Source: Microbacterium esteraromaticum (GTDB taxonomy: Bacteria > Actinomycetota > Actinomycetes > Actinomycetales > Microbacteriaceae). Taken from it: DNA of 64,000 nucleotides. The translations under genes were made by a program, and so were the position numbers. The stretch's first letter is position 1; the number at the start of each line of letters is the position of its first letter. The notes under the pieces were generated by a model that saw only the letters and a list, made by a program, of their open reading frames with translations, was not told where the DNA came from and did not search any database. The stretch spans positions 372,001-436,000 of the forward strand of contig NZ_JAFBBS010000001.1 of the NCBI RefSeq assembly GCF_016907315.1, written 5' to 3'. Positions 47,459 to 58,016 of this stretch are shown in pieces.

Positions 47459-48460
47459 TCAGTCGATGGTGACGTAGTCGGGGCCGGAGTAGTGTCCGGA
47501 GACGAGCTTCTGACGCTGCAGCAGCACGTCGTTGAGCAGGCTGGAGGCGCCGAAGCGGAACAGGTGCGGCTGCAGCCACTCCTCACCGGCGGTCTCGGCG
47601 ACGGTGACGAGGTACTTGATCGCGTCCTTCGACGAGCGGATGCCGCCGGCCGGCTTCACGCCGATCTTCTCGCCCGTCGCCCGGTGCCAGTCGCGCACGG
47701 TCTCGAGCATGAGCAGCGTGGTCGGCAGGGTGGCTGCGGGCTGCACCTTGCCGGTCGACGTCTTGATGAAGTCGCCGCCGGCGAGGATCGACAGCCACGA
47801 GGCGCGCTTGATGTTGTCGTAGGTGTTGAGCTCCCCGGTCTCCATGATGACCTTGAGCGAGGCGCAGCTGCCGTCCTCGCGGCGGCACGCCTCCTTGACC
47901 TGGGCGATCTGGTCGAAGACGAAGCCGTAGCGCCCTTCGAGGAACGCGCCGCGATCGATGACCATGTCGATCTCGTCAGCGCCGGCGGCGACCGCCTCTG
48001 CCGTGTCGGCGAGCTTGATCGCGAGCGAGGAGCGCCCGGACGGGAAGGCCGTGGCGACGGCGGCGACCGAGATGCGGCCGTCGTCGGGGTCTCCGTGCAG
48101 CGCTCCTAGCGCCTCGACGGCATGGCCGACCATGTCGCCGTACACGCAGACGGCCGCGACGAGCGGTGTGGTCGGGTCAGCCGCATCCGGGTTCTTGGCC
48201 TTGGCGACGAGCGAGCGCACCTTGCCCGCCGTGTCGGCGCCCTCGAGGGTGGTCAGGTCGATCAGCGAGATGATCTTGTCGAGCGCCCATGCCTTGGACG
48301 TGGTCTTGATCGAGCGCGTTCCGAGCCCTGCCGCGCGCTGTTCGAGACCGACGGCATCGACACCGGGCAGACCGTGCAGGAACCGGCGCAGGGTCTGGTC
48401 GTCGGGCTCGCCGCCGAGCAGGTCGACCGCGCTGCGGCGGGCCAGTTCTGTAGTCGTCAC
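47459..48460 (-). CDS. deoC: Deoxyribose-phosphate aldolase
   Basis: Class I aldolase splitting 2-deoxyribose-5-phosphate to glyceraldehyde-3-phosphate and acetaldehyde. 333 residues, the long form (common forms are about 220-260). Schiff-base lysine in DFIKTSTGKVQP and the proton-relay site GADEIDMVID are present, as well as GVKPAGGIRS. The GTG start at 48460 overlaps the regulator stop (GTGA), followed by MTTTELARR. Confidence 0.94.
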   Translation of the reverse strand: MTTTELARRSAVDLLGGEPDDQTLRRFLHGLPGVDAVGLEQRAAGLGTRSIKTTSKAWALDKIISLIDLTTLEGADTAGKVRSLVAKAKNPDAADPTTPLVAAVCVYGDMVGHAVEALGALHGDPDDGRISVAAVATAFPSGRSSLAIKLADTAEAVAAGADEIDMVIDRGAFLEGRYGFVFDQIAQVKEACRREDGSCASLKVIMETGELNTYDNIKRASWLSILAGGDFIKTSTGKVQPAATLPTTLLMLETVRDWHRATGEKIGVKPAGGIRSSKDAIKYLVTVAETAGEEWLQPHLFRFGASSLLNDVLLQRQKLVSGHYSGPDYVTID

Positions 48461-49392
48461 TTCTCCTCCAAGAGATCGCGAGCGGTGGGTTCGTCGGTCA
48501 CCAGGATGCTGCACAGCCCGCTGTTCACGACTGTACGCGCGATGTCGTGCTTGGCGGCACCGGCGGTGACGAAGATGGATCTGGGTGCGCTGCGCAGCTG
48601 CTCGAGGTCGACGCCGACCGTCCGCTCGTCGAGCTGCGGATCGACGATGTTGCCGTCGGCGTCGATGTAGCGCCCCAGCAGATCGCCGACGGCCCCACGG
48701 CGCACGAGCTCGGCGATGTCGTCGGTCGTGAGGTAGCCGTTCTCGACGTGGGCGGAGCCTGCGTCAGCCGGGCCGGCGGTGAAGAGGAAGGTGTTCGCGC
48801 CTGCGGCCTGCTCGAGTATGGCGGACACGGTGCGGTCGGACTCGATCGCGCGCTTGGTCTCCACGCGCTCGAGTATGGCGGGGCTCGGCAGGAGCACAGC
48901 GTGACCGCCGCCGCGCTGCGCGATGGTGGCGGCGACGGATGCGGCGCCGCCGGCTCGACGGTTGAGGCTCACTCCTCCATTGGCCTGCACGACCGTCACT
49001 CCGCGCGCCCAGCCGTCGGGCAGCGCGTCGGCGATCGCGGTCAGCGTTCGTCCCCAGCTCACGGCGAGGGTGCGTGGCACGGGCCGGAGGGCGGAGAGCA
49101 GATCGGCCGCAGCGCGCGCGACGCGCTCCAGCATGGCATCCGGCCCTTCCGGGGCGGGAACGACCACCGCGTCCCGCAATCCGTATCGCTGCACGAGCTC
49201 GCGCTCGAGTCCGAGACGCCGGGCGCGCGGGTGCACGATCTCGATGCGCACGATGCCGCGCTCTCGCGCCTGCACGAGCAGACGGCCCACCTTCCAGCGG
49301 GATATGCCGAGGAGGGCGCCGATCTCGTCCTGCGTCTTGTTCTCGTCGTACGAGAGCTCTGCGACACGGACCATGAGCAGTTCGTCGTCCAC
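48457..49392 (-). CDS. SorC/DeoR-type sugar-binding transcriptional regulator
   Basis: A 311-residue regulator: N-terminal helix-turn-helix (NKTQDEIGALLGISRWKVGR) and a C-terminal sugar-phosphate-binding domain. B. subtilis DeoR, which represses the deo operon and responds to deoxyribose-5-phosphate, is of this family, so regulation of the following deoC is likely. GTG start with GGAAGGAGG upstream and a TAAGCT -10-like box at 49413-49418. Confidence 0.9.
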   Translation of the reverse strand: MDDELLMVRVAELSYDENKTQDEIGALLGISRWKVGRLLVQARERGIVRIEIVHPRARRLGLERELVQRYGLRDAVVVPAPEGPDAMLERVARAAADLLSALRPVPRTLAVSWGRTLTAIADALPDGWARGVTVVQANGGVSLNRRAGGAASVAATIAQRGGGHAVLLPSPAILERVETKRAIESDRTVSAILEQAAGANTFLFTAGPADAGSAHVENGYLTTDDIAELVRRGAVGDLLGRYIDADGNIVDPQLDERTVGVDLEQLRSAPRSIFVTAGAAKHDIARTVVNSGLCSILVTDEPTARDLLEEK

Positions 49393-49445
49393 GGCATCCT
49401 CCTTCCGCTTCCAGCTTAGGAGCCCACCGACGCACGCGCAGGTTC

Positions 49446-49461
49446 CTGCTCAGATGAGCAG
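49446..49461. promoter_or_regulatory. Palindrome upstream of the SorC/DeoR gene
   Basis: CTGCTCA, GA, TGAGCAG: 7-bp perfect inverted repeat about 28 bases upstream of the -10-like box. Candidate operator for the regulator; inferred from position. Confidence 0.45.
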
Positions 49462-49508
49462 CGGAGCCCAGCTGCCTTGCGCATTCGTCGGCATATGCCC
49501 CGCACACG

Positions 49509-49548
49509 CAGAAGAGCGGCCCGGACATCTGTCCGAACCGCTCTTCTG
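49509..49548 (-). terminator. Terminator of the clpP1-clpP2 operon
   Basis: CAGAAGAGCGG (49509-49519) pairs with CCGCTCTTCTG (49538-49548), and CGGACA/TGTCCG forms the top of the stem. It stands 11 bases past the clpP2 stop. Confidence 0.8.
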
Positions 49549-49559
49549 CTGGGCAGGTC

Positions 49560-50201
49560 TCAGCCGCGCTTGCGCGAGGTGAGCACCTGGTCGACGATGC
49601 CGTACTCGAGAGCCTCGTTGGCCGACAGGATCTTGTCGCGATCGATGTCGCGGTTGATCTGGTCGACGGGCTTGCCCGTGTGGCGCGCCATGGTCTCTTC
49701 GAGCCAGGTGCGCATGCGCAGGATCTCAGCTGCCTGGATCTCGATGTCTGATGCCTGGCCGTGGCCGGCCTCGCCCATCGCGGGCTGGTGCATCAGCACA
49801 CGCGCGTTGGGAAGCGCGAGGCGCTTGCCCGGCGCGCCGGCGGCGAGCAGCACGGACGCTGCCGATGCGGCCTGTCCGAGAACGACGGTCTGGATGTGCG
49901 GAGCGACGTACTGCATCGTGTCGTAGATCGCCGTCATCGCAGTGAACGAGCCGCCGGGCGAGTTGATGTACATGGTGATGTCGCGCTCGGCGTCCTGGCT
50001 CTCCAGCACGAGCAGCTGCGCCATGACGTCATCGGCGGATGCGTCGTCGACCTGCACGCCGAGGAAAATCACGCGGTCCTCGAACAGCTTGTTGTACGGG
50101 TCCTGGCGCTTGAAGCCGTAGGCCGTGCGCTCTTCGAACTGCGGGAGGATGTAGCGGCTCGAGGGCAGGTTGCCGGCCGCGCGGAACGTTGGTGTGTACA
50201 T
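49560..50201 (-). CDS. clpP2: ATP-dependent Clp protease proteolytic subunit ClpP2
   Basis: Serine protease subunit of 213 residues. Active-site Ser113 (GQAASAAS), His138 (LMHQP) and Asp in INRDIDRD. Actinobacteria form a mixed ClpP1P2 tetradecamer; this one lies 15 bases downstream of clpP1. Confidence 0.96.
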   Translation of the reverse strand: MYTPTFRAAGNLPSSRYILPQFEERTAYGFKRQDPYNKLFEDRVIFLGVQVDDASADDVMAQLLVLESQDAERDITMYINSPGGSFTAMTAIYDTMQYVAPHIQTVVLGQAASAASVLLAAGAPGKRLALPNARVLMHQPAMGEAGHGQASDIEIQAAEILRMRTWLEETMARHTGKPVDQINRDIDRDKILSANEALEYGIVDQVLTSRKRG

Positions 50202-50216
50202 GCGTGTCTTCCTGCC

Positions 50217-50807
50217 TTACTTGTCCGCGCCGGTGCCGCCGCCGCCGTGCACGTCACTGGCGTGCTCGCGGATGTGGTCGACGAATCCGTATTCGAGCGC
50301 CTCGTCGGCGGTGAACCAGCGGTCACGGTCTCCGTCGGCGTTGATCTGCTCGACCGACTTCCCGGTCTGCGCGGCGGTGATCTCCGCGAGGCGGCGCTTC
50401 ATCGACAGGATCAGCTGAGCCTGGGTCTGGATGTCGCTCGCCGTACCGCCGAAGCCGCCGTGGGGCTGGTGCAGCAGCACGCGGGCGTTCGGGGTGATGT
50501 AGCGCTTGCCCTTGGTGCCGCTCGTGAGCAGCAGCTGGCCCATGGACGCCGCCATGCCGATGCCGACCGTCACGATGTCGTTGGGCACGAACTGCATGGT
50601 GTCGTAGATGGCCATGCCCGCGGTGATCGACCCACCGGGAGAGTTGATGTAGAGGTAGATGTCCTTCTCAGAGTCTTCGGCGGCGAGAAGGAGGATCTTC
50701 GCGCAGATCTCATTCGCGTTCTCATCGCGCACCTCAGAGCCCAGCCAGATGATGCGGTCCTTGAGCAGCCTGTCGAAGACGCTCGTCGCCATCAGGGGTT
50801 CAGCCAT
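50217..50807 (-). CDS. clpP1: ATP-dependent Clp protease proteolytic subunit ClpP1
   Basis: Serine protease subunit of 196 residues. Active-site Ser88 (GMAASMGQ), His113 (LLHQP) and an aspartate in INADGDRD. Partner of ClpP2. The ATG used is at 50807; an internal ATG five codons later would also work. The 103 bases upstream separate it from the TPR gene. Confidence 0.96.
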   Translation of the reverse strand: MAEPLMATSVFDRLLKDRIIWLGSEVRDENANEICAKILLLAAEDSEKDIYLYINSPGGSITAGMAIYDTMQFVPNDIVTVGIGMAASMGQLLLTSGTKGKRYITPNARVLLHQPHGGFGGTASDIQTQAQLILSMKRRLAEITAAQTGKSVEQINADGDRDRWFTADEALEYGFVDHIREHASDVHGGGGTGADK

Positions 50808-50910
50808 GTCAGCTCCTGTTTCCGTGTTTCGGTGATTCGAATCTACCGGCGGTCACACGCGCCTCCGGCCGTGTTCGCCGTCGGCATATCAGCGTGGCGT
50901 CGTCACGTCC

Positions 50911-51414
50911 TCAGACTTCCCTCGGGTCCAGCAGCTCGGCGGCGTAGCCTGTGACTGAGCGCGTGTAGCGGGTGAGGTGCGGGGCGAGCGCTTCCAGAGC
51001 GATGGATGCCCCGCGCACCGGGTCACCGGAGGAGACCAGAGCCAGGGCGTAGAACGCCGCGGCCTCGTCGGCCATCGCCGCACTCCGTGTGCGCTCGTAC
51101 TCGTCCGCGAGCAGCTGCAGCGACTCGTCGACGCGGCCGAGGTTGCGGATGGTACTGGCGAGCTGGATGATCGCCCTTGTGCGCCGTTCGGGGTCGAGTC
51201 CCGCGTCGAGGGCAGCTCGGTACAGCGGCTCGGCTGCCTCCTCCTCCCCCGCGCTGTCACGCGCGCCGGCGCGCTCGAACAGCGCAACCGGATGCCCGGC
51301 GCCGAGTTCCGCGGCCAGAGCGTCGATCCGAGCGATGCGCTCGTGATCGCTCAGCGCGCCGTCCGCCCACACTGCATCGATGCGCGACTGCCATTCGTCC
51401 GGTGCATGATCCAT
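50911..51414 (-). CDS. Tetratricopeptide-repeat protein
   Basis: A 167-residue helical protein with TPR-like units (PVALFERAGARDSAGEEEAAEPLYRAALDAG region; TIRNLGRVDESLQLLADEYE). Function unknown; TPR proteins mediate protein contacts. ATG preceded by GAGGAGGA. It has its own start after the tig terminator and lies between tig and clpP1. Confidence 0.75.
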   Translation of the reverse strand: MDHAPDEWQSRIDAVWADGALSDHERIARIDALAAELGAGHPVALFERAGARDSAGEEEAAEPLYRAALDAGLDPERRTRAIIQLASTIRNLGRVDESLQLLADEYERTRSAAMADEAAAFYALALVSSGDPVRGASIALEALAPHLTRYTRSVTGYAAELLDPREV

Positions 51415-51432
51415 GTCGTCCTCCTCATACGA

Positions 51433-51464
51433 CGAAGGGCGGATGCCGCAGCATCCGCCCTTCG
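51433..51464 (-). terminator. Terminator of tig
   Basis: CGAAGGGCGGATGC, loop CGCA, GCATCCGCCCTTCG: 14-bp perfect stem, 16 bases after the tig stop. Confidence 0.85.
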
Positions 51465-51480
51465 CTCTATCACGAAGTGA

Positions 51481-52965
51481 TCACTCGGCCTTGTCAGCCT
51501 CGTCCTTCGCGGCGGCCTTCTTGGCCGGAGCCTTCTTCGCAGCCGGCTTCTTGGCAGCGGGCTTCTCAGCCTCTGCGTCCTCGGCGGCGTCCTTCTTGGC
51601 AGGAGCCTTCTTCTTCGCCGGGGCCTTCTTGGCAGGCTTCTCCTCGGCGGCGGGCGCCTCCTCGGTCTCAGCGGCGTCCTCGTCCTCGGCGTCGCCGATG
51701 AACTCAGAGAGGTCGACCTTGGCGCCGTTGCTGTCGACGATGCTGACCTTGCCCAGCGTCACGGCGAGGGCCTTGTTGCGAGCGACCTCGCCCACGAGGG
51801 CAGGCAGCTGGCCCGCACCCTGCAGCGCCTCGACGAACTCCTGCGGAGCCATGCCGTACTGAGCGGCCGACTGGATGAGGTACTGGCTGAGCTCCTCCTG
51901 CGAGACCTGGACGTTCGCGTTCTCGGCGATCGTGTCGAGCAGCACCTGCGTGCGGAACTGCTTCTCGCTGGCCTCGGTGACCTCGGCGCGGTGCTCGTCG
52001 TCCTCGAGGCGGTTCTCGTTCTCGAGGTGCGCGTGCACCTCGTCCTCGATGAGCTGCGGCGGAACCGGGATCTCTACCTGCTCGAGCAGCTTGTCGATCA
52101 GCTGGTCGCGAGCGGCGGCACCCTGGGTGAACACGCCCTGCTGGGCGACGCGCTCAGAGAGGCTCTCGCGCAGCTCGGCGATGGTGTCGAACTCCGACGC
52201 CATCTGCGCGAAGTCATCGTCAGCCTCGGGCAGCTCGCGCTCCTTGACAGCCTTCAGCTTGACCGAGACCTCGGCCTGCTCGCCGGCGTGGTCGCCACCC
52301 ACGAGGGCGGAACGGAAGGTGGTCTCCTCACCGGCGGTCAGCGAGTCGAGCGCCTCGTCGATGCCCTCGAGCAGCTCGCCCGAGCCGATCTCGTACGAGA
52401 CGCCGTCGGCGCGGTCGATCTCGGTGCCATCGATCGTGGCGACGAGGTCGAGCTCGACGAAGTCGCCCTTCGCGGCGGGACGATCGACCGGGATCAGGGT
52501 GCCGAAGCGGGCGCGCAGGCTGTCGAGCTCGCTGTCGATCGCCGCGTCGTCTGCCTCGATGGCGTCGACGGTGAGCGTGATGTCCGAGAGCTCGGGAAGC
52601 TCGATCTCGGGACGCACGTCGACCTCGATGTCGACGAGCAGGTCGCCGGAGAAGTCCTTCTCGTTCGGCCACTGGGTGATGTCGGCTGCCGGACGACCGA
52701 CGATGCGCAGGTTGTGCTCGGAAGCCGCCTCGCGGAAGAAGCCGTCGAGCGCCTCGTTGGCGGCGTGCTCGATGACCGCACCGCGGCCGACACGCTGGTC
52801 GATGATCGGCGCGGGAACCTTGCCCTTGCGGAAGCCGGGGATCTGCACGTCCTGAGCGATGTGCTCGTAGGCGTGCGCGATGCTGGGCTTGAGGTCCTCA
52901 GGGGTGACCGTGATGGTGAGCTTGACCCGGGTCGGGGACAGCTTCTCGACGGTGCTGTTGGCCAT
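51481..52965 (-). CDS. tig: Trigger factor with lysine/alanine-rich tail
   Basis: Ribosome-bound chaperone and peptidyl-prolyl isomerase, 494 residues. Ribosome-binding signature [12 protein letters not shown] at about residues 44-55, FKBP domain from [19 protein letters not shown], then the helical chaperone arms. The last 60 residues are an unusual basic tail of [13 protein letters not shown] repeats after an acidic stretch, like the tails of actinobacterial HU proteins. The start MANSTVEKL fits the family; the frame above it enters the tRNA-Pro gene. Confidence 0.96.
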   Translation of the reverse strand: MANSTVEKLSPTRVKLTITVTPEDLKPSIAHAYEHIAQDVQIPGFRKGKVPAPIIDQRVGRGAVIEHAANEALDGFFREAASEHNLRIVGRPAADITQWPNEKDFSGDLLVDIEVDVRPEIELPELSDITLTVDAIEADDAAIDSELDSLRARFGTLIPVDRPAAKGDFVELDLVATIDGTEIDRADGVSYEIGSGELLEGIDEALDSLTAGEETTFRSALVGGDHAGEQAEVSVKLKAVKERELPEADDDFAQMASEFDTIAELRESLSERVAQQGVFTQGAAARDQLIDKLLEQVEIPVPPQLIEDEVHAHLENENRLEDDEHRAEVTEASEKQFRTQVLLDTIAENANVQVSQEELSQYLIQSAAQYGMAPQEFVEALQGAGQLPALVGEVARNKALAVTLGKVSIVDSNGAKVDLSEFIGDAEDEDAAETEEAPAAEEKPAKKAPAKKKAPAKKDAAEDAEAEKPAAKKPAAKKAPAKKAAAKDEADKAE

Positions 52966-53018
52966 GCTGGTGTGTTCTCCTTGTGGTTTCCGCGCGAACG
53001 GCGCAAGTCTTCGGGCCG

Positions 53019-53095
53019 TGGTCGGGGCGACAGGATTTGAACCTGCGACCTCCCGCTCCCAAAGCGGGCGCTCTACCAAGCTGAGCTACGCCCCG
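53019..53095 (-). tRNA. tRNA-Pro (anticodon TGG)
   Basis: Cloverleaf with acceptor CGGGGCG/CGCCCCG, discriminator A and encoded CCA. Anticodon stem CCCGC/GCGGG holds TTTGGGA, anticodon TGG. T arm GGTTCAAATCC. 53 bases upstream of tig on the same strand, so the two may be transcribed together. Confidence 0.97.
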
Positions 53096-53225
53096 GCTTG
53101 AACCCGCGCACACGGGAACGGCCCTGACGAGTCTAACGGACAGAACACGTCTCTCCGTCCGCTATGCTTGACGAGGTGCTTCGCTCGACGGAGCATCCGA
53201 GAGGGCGACAGGCCCCCGGAAACGC

Positions 53226-53296
53226 GGGGATGTAGCTTAATGGTAAAGCCTTAGTCTTCCAAACTAATGACGCGGGTTCGATTCCCGTCATCCCCT
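53226..53296 (+). tRNA. tRNA-Gly (anticodon TCC)
   Basis: Acceptor GGGGATG/CATCCCC, D arm GCTTAATGGTAAAGC, anticodon stem TTAGT/ACTAA with loop CTTCCAA, anticodon TCC, T arm GGTTCGATTCC. After the discriminator T the genome reads CCG, so the CCA end must be added by enzyme. The 130 bases to tRNA-Pro hold the divergent promoters; no gene seen. Confidence 0.96.
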
Positions 53297-53303
53297 CCGA
53301 TCA

Positions 53304-53333
53304 GAAGGCCCCCACCGCGAGGTGGGGGCCTTC
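53304..53333 (+). terminator. Terminator of tRNA-Gly
   Basis: GAAGGCCCCCACC, loop GCGA, GGTGGGGGCCTTC: 13-bp perfect stem followed by TTCGC, seven bases after the tRNA. Confidence 0.9.
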
Positions 53334-53364
53334 TTCGCATGCACGGCACCGGATCCCCCGCGGA

Positions 53365-53409
53365 ACATGAAGAACCCCCGGAGCAGATGGCTCCGGGGGT
53401 TCTTCATGT
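53365..53409 (-). terminator. Terminator after rbpA (end of glycolytic operon)
   Basis: A 20-bp perfect inverted repeat (53365-53384 and 53390-53409) with a five-base loop, six bases past the rbpA stop. Its arms include GAACCCCCGGAGC. It may also stop RNA coming from tRNA-Gly. Confidence 0.88.
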
Positions 53410-53415
53410 CAGGTC

Positions 53416-53772
53416 TCAGCGTCCGCCGCGGCGCTCGCGAAGCTGCGTGAGCGCGTCTTCGAGCAGCTGCTCGGCCTCTTCGTCCGTGCGGCGCTCCTTC
53501 ACGTATGCGAGGTGCGTCTTGTAGGGCTCCGCCTTCGCGAGCGCCGGCGGGTTCTCACGGTCGCGGCCCGCGGGCAGTCCGCTCTGCGGGTGGTCGATCG
53601 TCTCGGGGATCTCCTCGTCGGGCAGGCCCGCCGCGAAGTAGCGGACGGTCTCGTTGCCCAGGCCGTCCCAGTACGAGACGGCGATGCGGTCGGCGTGGTA
53701 GCCGTGGTCCTGCTCCCCCATCGGCCCTGAGCCGACTCGGGTGCCGCGGATCGCATTTCCTCCGGTAGCCAT
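53416..53772 (-). CDS. rbpA: RNA polymerase-binding protein RbpA
   Basis: Actinobacterial transcription activator that binds the principal sigma factor and stabilises the open complex. 118 residues; GTRVGSGPMGEQDHGYHADR at the start and the sigma-interaction helix near the C-terminus (YVKERRTDEEAEQLLEDAL). Its ATG shares one base with the secG stop (TGATG). Confidence 0.95.
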   Translation of the reverse strand: MATGGNAIRGTRVGSGPMGEQDHGYHADRIAVSYWDGLGNETVRYFAAGLPDEEIPETIDHPQSGLPAGRDRENPPALAKAEPYKTHLAYVKERRTDEEAEQLLEDALTQLRERRGGR

Positions 53773-54020
53773 CAGATCACCTGGAACTTCGTGATGAGAC
53801 CGAGCGCGACGATCGAGATGAACCAGATCAGCGCGAGAACGATCGTGAATCGGTTGAGGTTGCGCTCGGCGAGGCCTGACGAGCCCACCGCAGCGGACAT
53901 GCCGCCGCCGAACATATCGGAGAGGCCGCCACCGCGGCCCTTGTGAAGAAGAATGAGGAGCGTCAGCAGCACACTGGTGATGCCAGTGAGCACCTGCAGA
54001 ACGAACTCGAGAACCTGCAC
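53772..54020 (-). CDS. secG: Preprotein translocase subunit SecG
   Basis: Small SecYEG subunit of 82 residues with two membrane spans (VLQVLTGITSVLLTLLILLH; FTIVLALIWFISIVALGLI) and the conserved GGLSDMFGGGMSAAVGSSGL between them. The GTG at 54020 is chosen as the family start. Last but one gene of gap-pgk-tpiA-secG-rbpA. Confidence 0.93.
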   Translation of the reverse strand: MQVLEFVLQVLTGITSVLLTLLILLHKGRGGGLSDMFGGGMSAAVGSSGLAERNLNRFTIVLALIWFISIVALGLITKFQVI

Positions 54021-54100
54021 GGGGAAAGCCTTTCGCCGGGGCCGATAGGCCCGCCTAGCGGTCAATTATAGGACGAGGCGCTCACGCGCCCCGTCCCGAC

Positions 54101-54898
54101 TCACACGCCGACGTGCTTCTGGAAGCGCACGATCGCCGCGAATTCGTCCACGACCAGGCTCGCACCGCCGACCAGAGCGCCATCGACGTCGGGCTCGCGC
54201 ATGAAGCTCGCGATGTTGGAGGACTTCACCGATCCGCCGTACAGCACCCGCGTGCGCGCGGCAGCGTCCTCGTCGAGCGTCTTCGCGAGGACGCCGCGCA
54301 GCGCCGCGCAGACGTCCTGCGCCTGGGCGGGCGTGGCCGCCTGCCCAGAGCCGATCGCCCAGACCGGCTCGTACGCCACGACGATGTCGGCCGACGCCGG
54401 AACGCCGTCCAGCGCCTTCTCGAGCTGGCCCGCGGGCACGGCGCTCGCGCCGAACTCCTCGAGATCCTCAGCGGTCTCGCCGACGCAGATCACGGGCACC
54501 AGGCCGTGCTTGAGCGCGGCCTTCACCTTGGCGTTCACGATCGCGTCGTCTTCGCGGTGGTACTCACGGCGCTCGGAGTGGCCGATGATCACGTAGCCCA
54601 CGTTCAGCTTCGCGAGGAATGCACCCGACACCTCGCCGGTGTAGGCGCCCGAATCGTGCGCGGAGAGATCCTGCGCGCCGAGCGCGAACGGGATCTTGTC
54701 GGCGTCGATGAGCGTCTGCACGCTGCGGATGTCGGTGAAGGGAGGGAAGACCGCCACCTCCACCGAATCGCCCTCATGACCGGCATCCTTCAGCGTCCAG
54801 TGCAGCTTCTGCACCGTTGCGACGGCCTGGAGGTGGTCGAGGTTCATCTTCCAGTTGCCCGCGATCAGCGGCGTGCGGCGAGTCTTCGCAGTGGTCAC
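54101..54898 (-). CDS. tpiA: Triosephosphate isomerase
   Basis: Glycolytic isomerase, 265 residues. LIAGNWKMN near the start, catalytic His in IIGHSERR and Glu in AYEPVWAIG, phosphate loop LYGGSVK. I take the GTG at 54898 because GGGAG lies eight bases before it; a GTG at 54907 (overlapping the pgk stop) or ATG at 54913 in the same frame is possible. Confidence 0.95.
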   Translation of the reverse strand: MTTAKTRRTPLIAGNWKMNLDHLQAVATVQKLHWTLKDAGHEGDSVEVAVFPPFTDIRSVQTLIDADKIPFALGAQDLSAHDSGAYTGEVSGAFLAKLNVGYVIIGHSERREYHREDDAIVNAKVKAALKHGLVPVICVGETAEDLEEFGASAVPAGQLEKALDGVPASADIVVAYEPVWAIGSGQAATPAQAQDVCAALRGVLAKTLDEDAAARTRVLYGGSVKSSNIASFMREPDVDGALVGGASLVVDEFAAIVRFQKHVGV

Positions 54899-54903
54899 GG
54901 AGT

Positions 54904-56118
54904 TCACTCCCATCCGAGGACCGTCAGGCCCGGTAGCTTCTTGCCCTCGAGGAACTCGAGGCTGGCGCCTCCGCCCGTCGAGATGTGGCCGAACTGATCG
55001 TCCGAGAACCCGAGCTGGCGCACGGCCGCGGCTGAGTCGCCACCGCCGACGACTCCGAGGCCATCGACCTCGGTGAGCGCCTGCGCGACAGCCTTCGTGC
55101 CGGCGGCGAACGCGGGGAACTCGAACACACCCATCGGGCCGTTCCAGAAGACCGTCTTCGACTCGCGCACAGCCTGGGCGAACACTGCCGCCGTGTCGGG
55201 TCCGATGTCCAGTCCGATTCCGGATGCACCGAACGAGCTCTGCTCGATGGCATCCGCCGCGACGGTCTCGTGGTCTGCGTCCGCCGCGAAGCCGGAGGCG
55301 ACCACGACGTCCGTCGGGAGCACGAGCTCGACGCCGCGCTCCTTCGCTTCTGCGATGTAGCCGCGCACGGTCTCGAGCTGGTCCTTCTCGAGAAGACTGG
55401 ATGCCACGGCGTGTCCCTCTGCGGCCAGGAAGGTGAACAGCATGCCTCCGCCGATCAGCAGACGGTCGACGCGAGGCAGCAGGTGAGAGATCACGCCGAG
55501 CTTGTCGCTGACCTTCGATCCGCCGAGCACGACCGTGTAGGGCCGCTGGGGGTTCTCGGTGAGCCGGTCGAGCACATCGAGCTCGGCGGCGATGAGAAGA
55601 CCCGCAGCCGAGGGCAGCAGGTCCGCGAGATCGTAGACGCTGGCCTGCTTGCGGTGCACGACACCGAAGCCATCGGAGACGAGCGCATCGCCGAGCTCGG
55701 CGAGCTCGGCGGCGAATGCCTCGCGGGTCGCGTCGTCCTTTGAGGTCTCGCCCGGGTTGAAGCGCAGGTTCTCGAGAACGGCGATCTCGCCGTCCCCGAG
55801 ACCCGCGACGGTGTCGCGTGCCGAGTCGCCCACCGTGTCCGTCGCGAAGGCGACAGGCACGGTGAGCAGCTCCGACAGCCGCTGCGCGACCGGCTCGAGA
55901 CTGTACTGGGGGTCGGGCGCGCCGTCCGGGCGCCCGAGGTGCGAGCACACGATGACGCGTGCGCCCGCATCGGCGAGGGCCTTGAGGGTCGGCAGCGATG
56001 CCCGTACGCGACCGTCATCCGTGATGACGCCGTCCCGCAGCGGGACGTTCAGGTCGCAGCGGACGATGACCCGCTTGCCCGAGAGGGAACCCAGTGAATC
56101 GAGAGTGCGCAGCGCCAT
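54904..56118 (-). CDS. pgk: Phosphoglycerate kinase
   Basis: Transfers phosphate from 1,3-bisphosphoglycerate to ADP. 404 residues; [11 protein letters not shown] at the start, SHLGRPDG, the [14 protein letters not shown]-site loop and [15 protein letters not shown] near the end. Start three bases after gap. Confidence 0.97.
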   Translation of the reverse strand: MALRTLDSLGSLSGKRVIVRCDLNVPLRDGVITDDGRVRASLPTLKALADAGARVIVCSHLGRPDGAPDPQYSLEPVAQRLSELLTVPVAFATDTVGDSARDTVAGLGDGEIAVLENLRFNPGETSKDDATREAFAAELAELGDALVSDGFGVVHRKQASVYDLADLLPSAAGLLIAAELDVLDRLTENPQRPYTVVLGGSKVSDKLGVISHLLPRVDRLLIGGGMLFTFLAAEGHAVASSLLEKDQLETVRGYIAEAKERGVELVLPTDVVVASGFAADADHETVAADAIEQSSFGASGIGLDIGPDTAAVFAQAVRESKTVFWNGPMGVFEFPAFAAGTKAVAQALTEVDGLGVVGGGDSAAAVRQLGFSDDQFGHISTGGGASLEFLEGKKLPGLTVLGWE

Positions 56119-56121
56119 GGT

Positions 56122-57227
<1,106 letters not shown>

Positions 57228-57232
57228 GTCTT

Positions 57233-57859
57233 TTACGACAGTACCAGCAGACCGGAGGTCTTCTCGCGCGCGATTTCGAAGCGTGACGCGACGTTCTCCC
57301 AGTTCGCGATGTTCCATGCGGCCTTGATGTAATCGGCCTTCACGTTGAGGTAGTCGAGGTAGAAGGCGTGCTCCCACATGTCGAGCTGGAACAGGGGCAC
57401 CGTGCCCTGCGCGGTGTTCGACTGCTGGTCGAACAGCTGCTGGATGATCAGGCGTGCGCCGATCGGGTCCCAGCTCAGCACGGCCCAGCCAGAGCCCTGG
57501 ATACCAGCGGCTGCAGCGGCGAAGTGCGCCTGGAACTTCTCGAACGAGCCGAAGAACTCGTCGATGGCGGCCTTGAGCTCGCCCTCGGGCTGTCCGCCGC
57601 CCTCCGGCGACAGGTTGGTCCAGAAGATCGAGTGGTTGACGTGGCCGCCGAGGTTGAACGCGAGGTCCTTCTCGAGCTTGTTCACGTTGGCGAGGTTGCC
57701 GCTCTCGCGGGCCTCGGCAAGACCGTCGAGCGCCGCGTTGGCGCCGGCGACGTATGCGGCGTGGTGCTTGTCATGGTGCAGTTCCATGATCTTGCCGCTG
57801 ATGTGCGGTTCCAGAGCCGCGAAGTCGTAGGGAAGGTCGGGGAGCGTGTAGGTCGCCAT
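57233..57859 (-). CDS. sodA: Superoxide dismutase, Fe/Mn family
   Basis: Detoxifies superoxide. 208 residues. Metal ligands appear in ELHHDKHH, GGHVNHSIFW and DMWEHAFYLDY; GGQPEG and IQGSGWAVL are conserved. The NLSPEGG wording is closer to Mn types, but metal use cannot be settled. Start is the ATG at 57859 (MATYTLPDLPYD). Monocistronic: promoter region upstream, terminator downstream. Confidence 0.95.
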   Translation of the reverse strand: MATYTLPDLPYDFAALEPHISGKIMELHHDKHHAAYVAGANAALDGLAEARESGNLANVNKLEKDLAFNLGGHVNHSIFWTNLSPEGGGQPEGELKAAIDEFFGSFEKFQAHFAAAAAGIQGSGWAVLSWDPIGARLIIQQLFDQQSNTAQGTVPLFQLDMWEHAFYLDYLNVKADYIKAAWNIANWENVASRFEIAREKTSGLLVLS

Positions 57860-58016
57860 GTCGATTTCATCCAATCCGCGCCGCGCCGCGGCGCTTGCCG
57901 ATCCTCTGCGAGGCCGAAGTGCCTCTCAGAGCAGACGTTTTTCATCCTACTGACGACAACGCCGCAGGCGGCGGGATGTTCCGAATGGCGGACGGATGCG
58001 GCCGCTCCTCGAGTTC

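Noticed and set aside
53019..53296. tRNA genes as an integration site for a mobile element
   Set aside because: No integrase, no duplicated tRNA end and only housekeeping genes on both sides.
54899..55948. Long upstream extension of the tpiA frame
   Set aside because: It runs through pgk in another frame and reads as Arg-rich nonsense; family start lies at 54898-54913.
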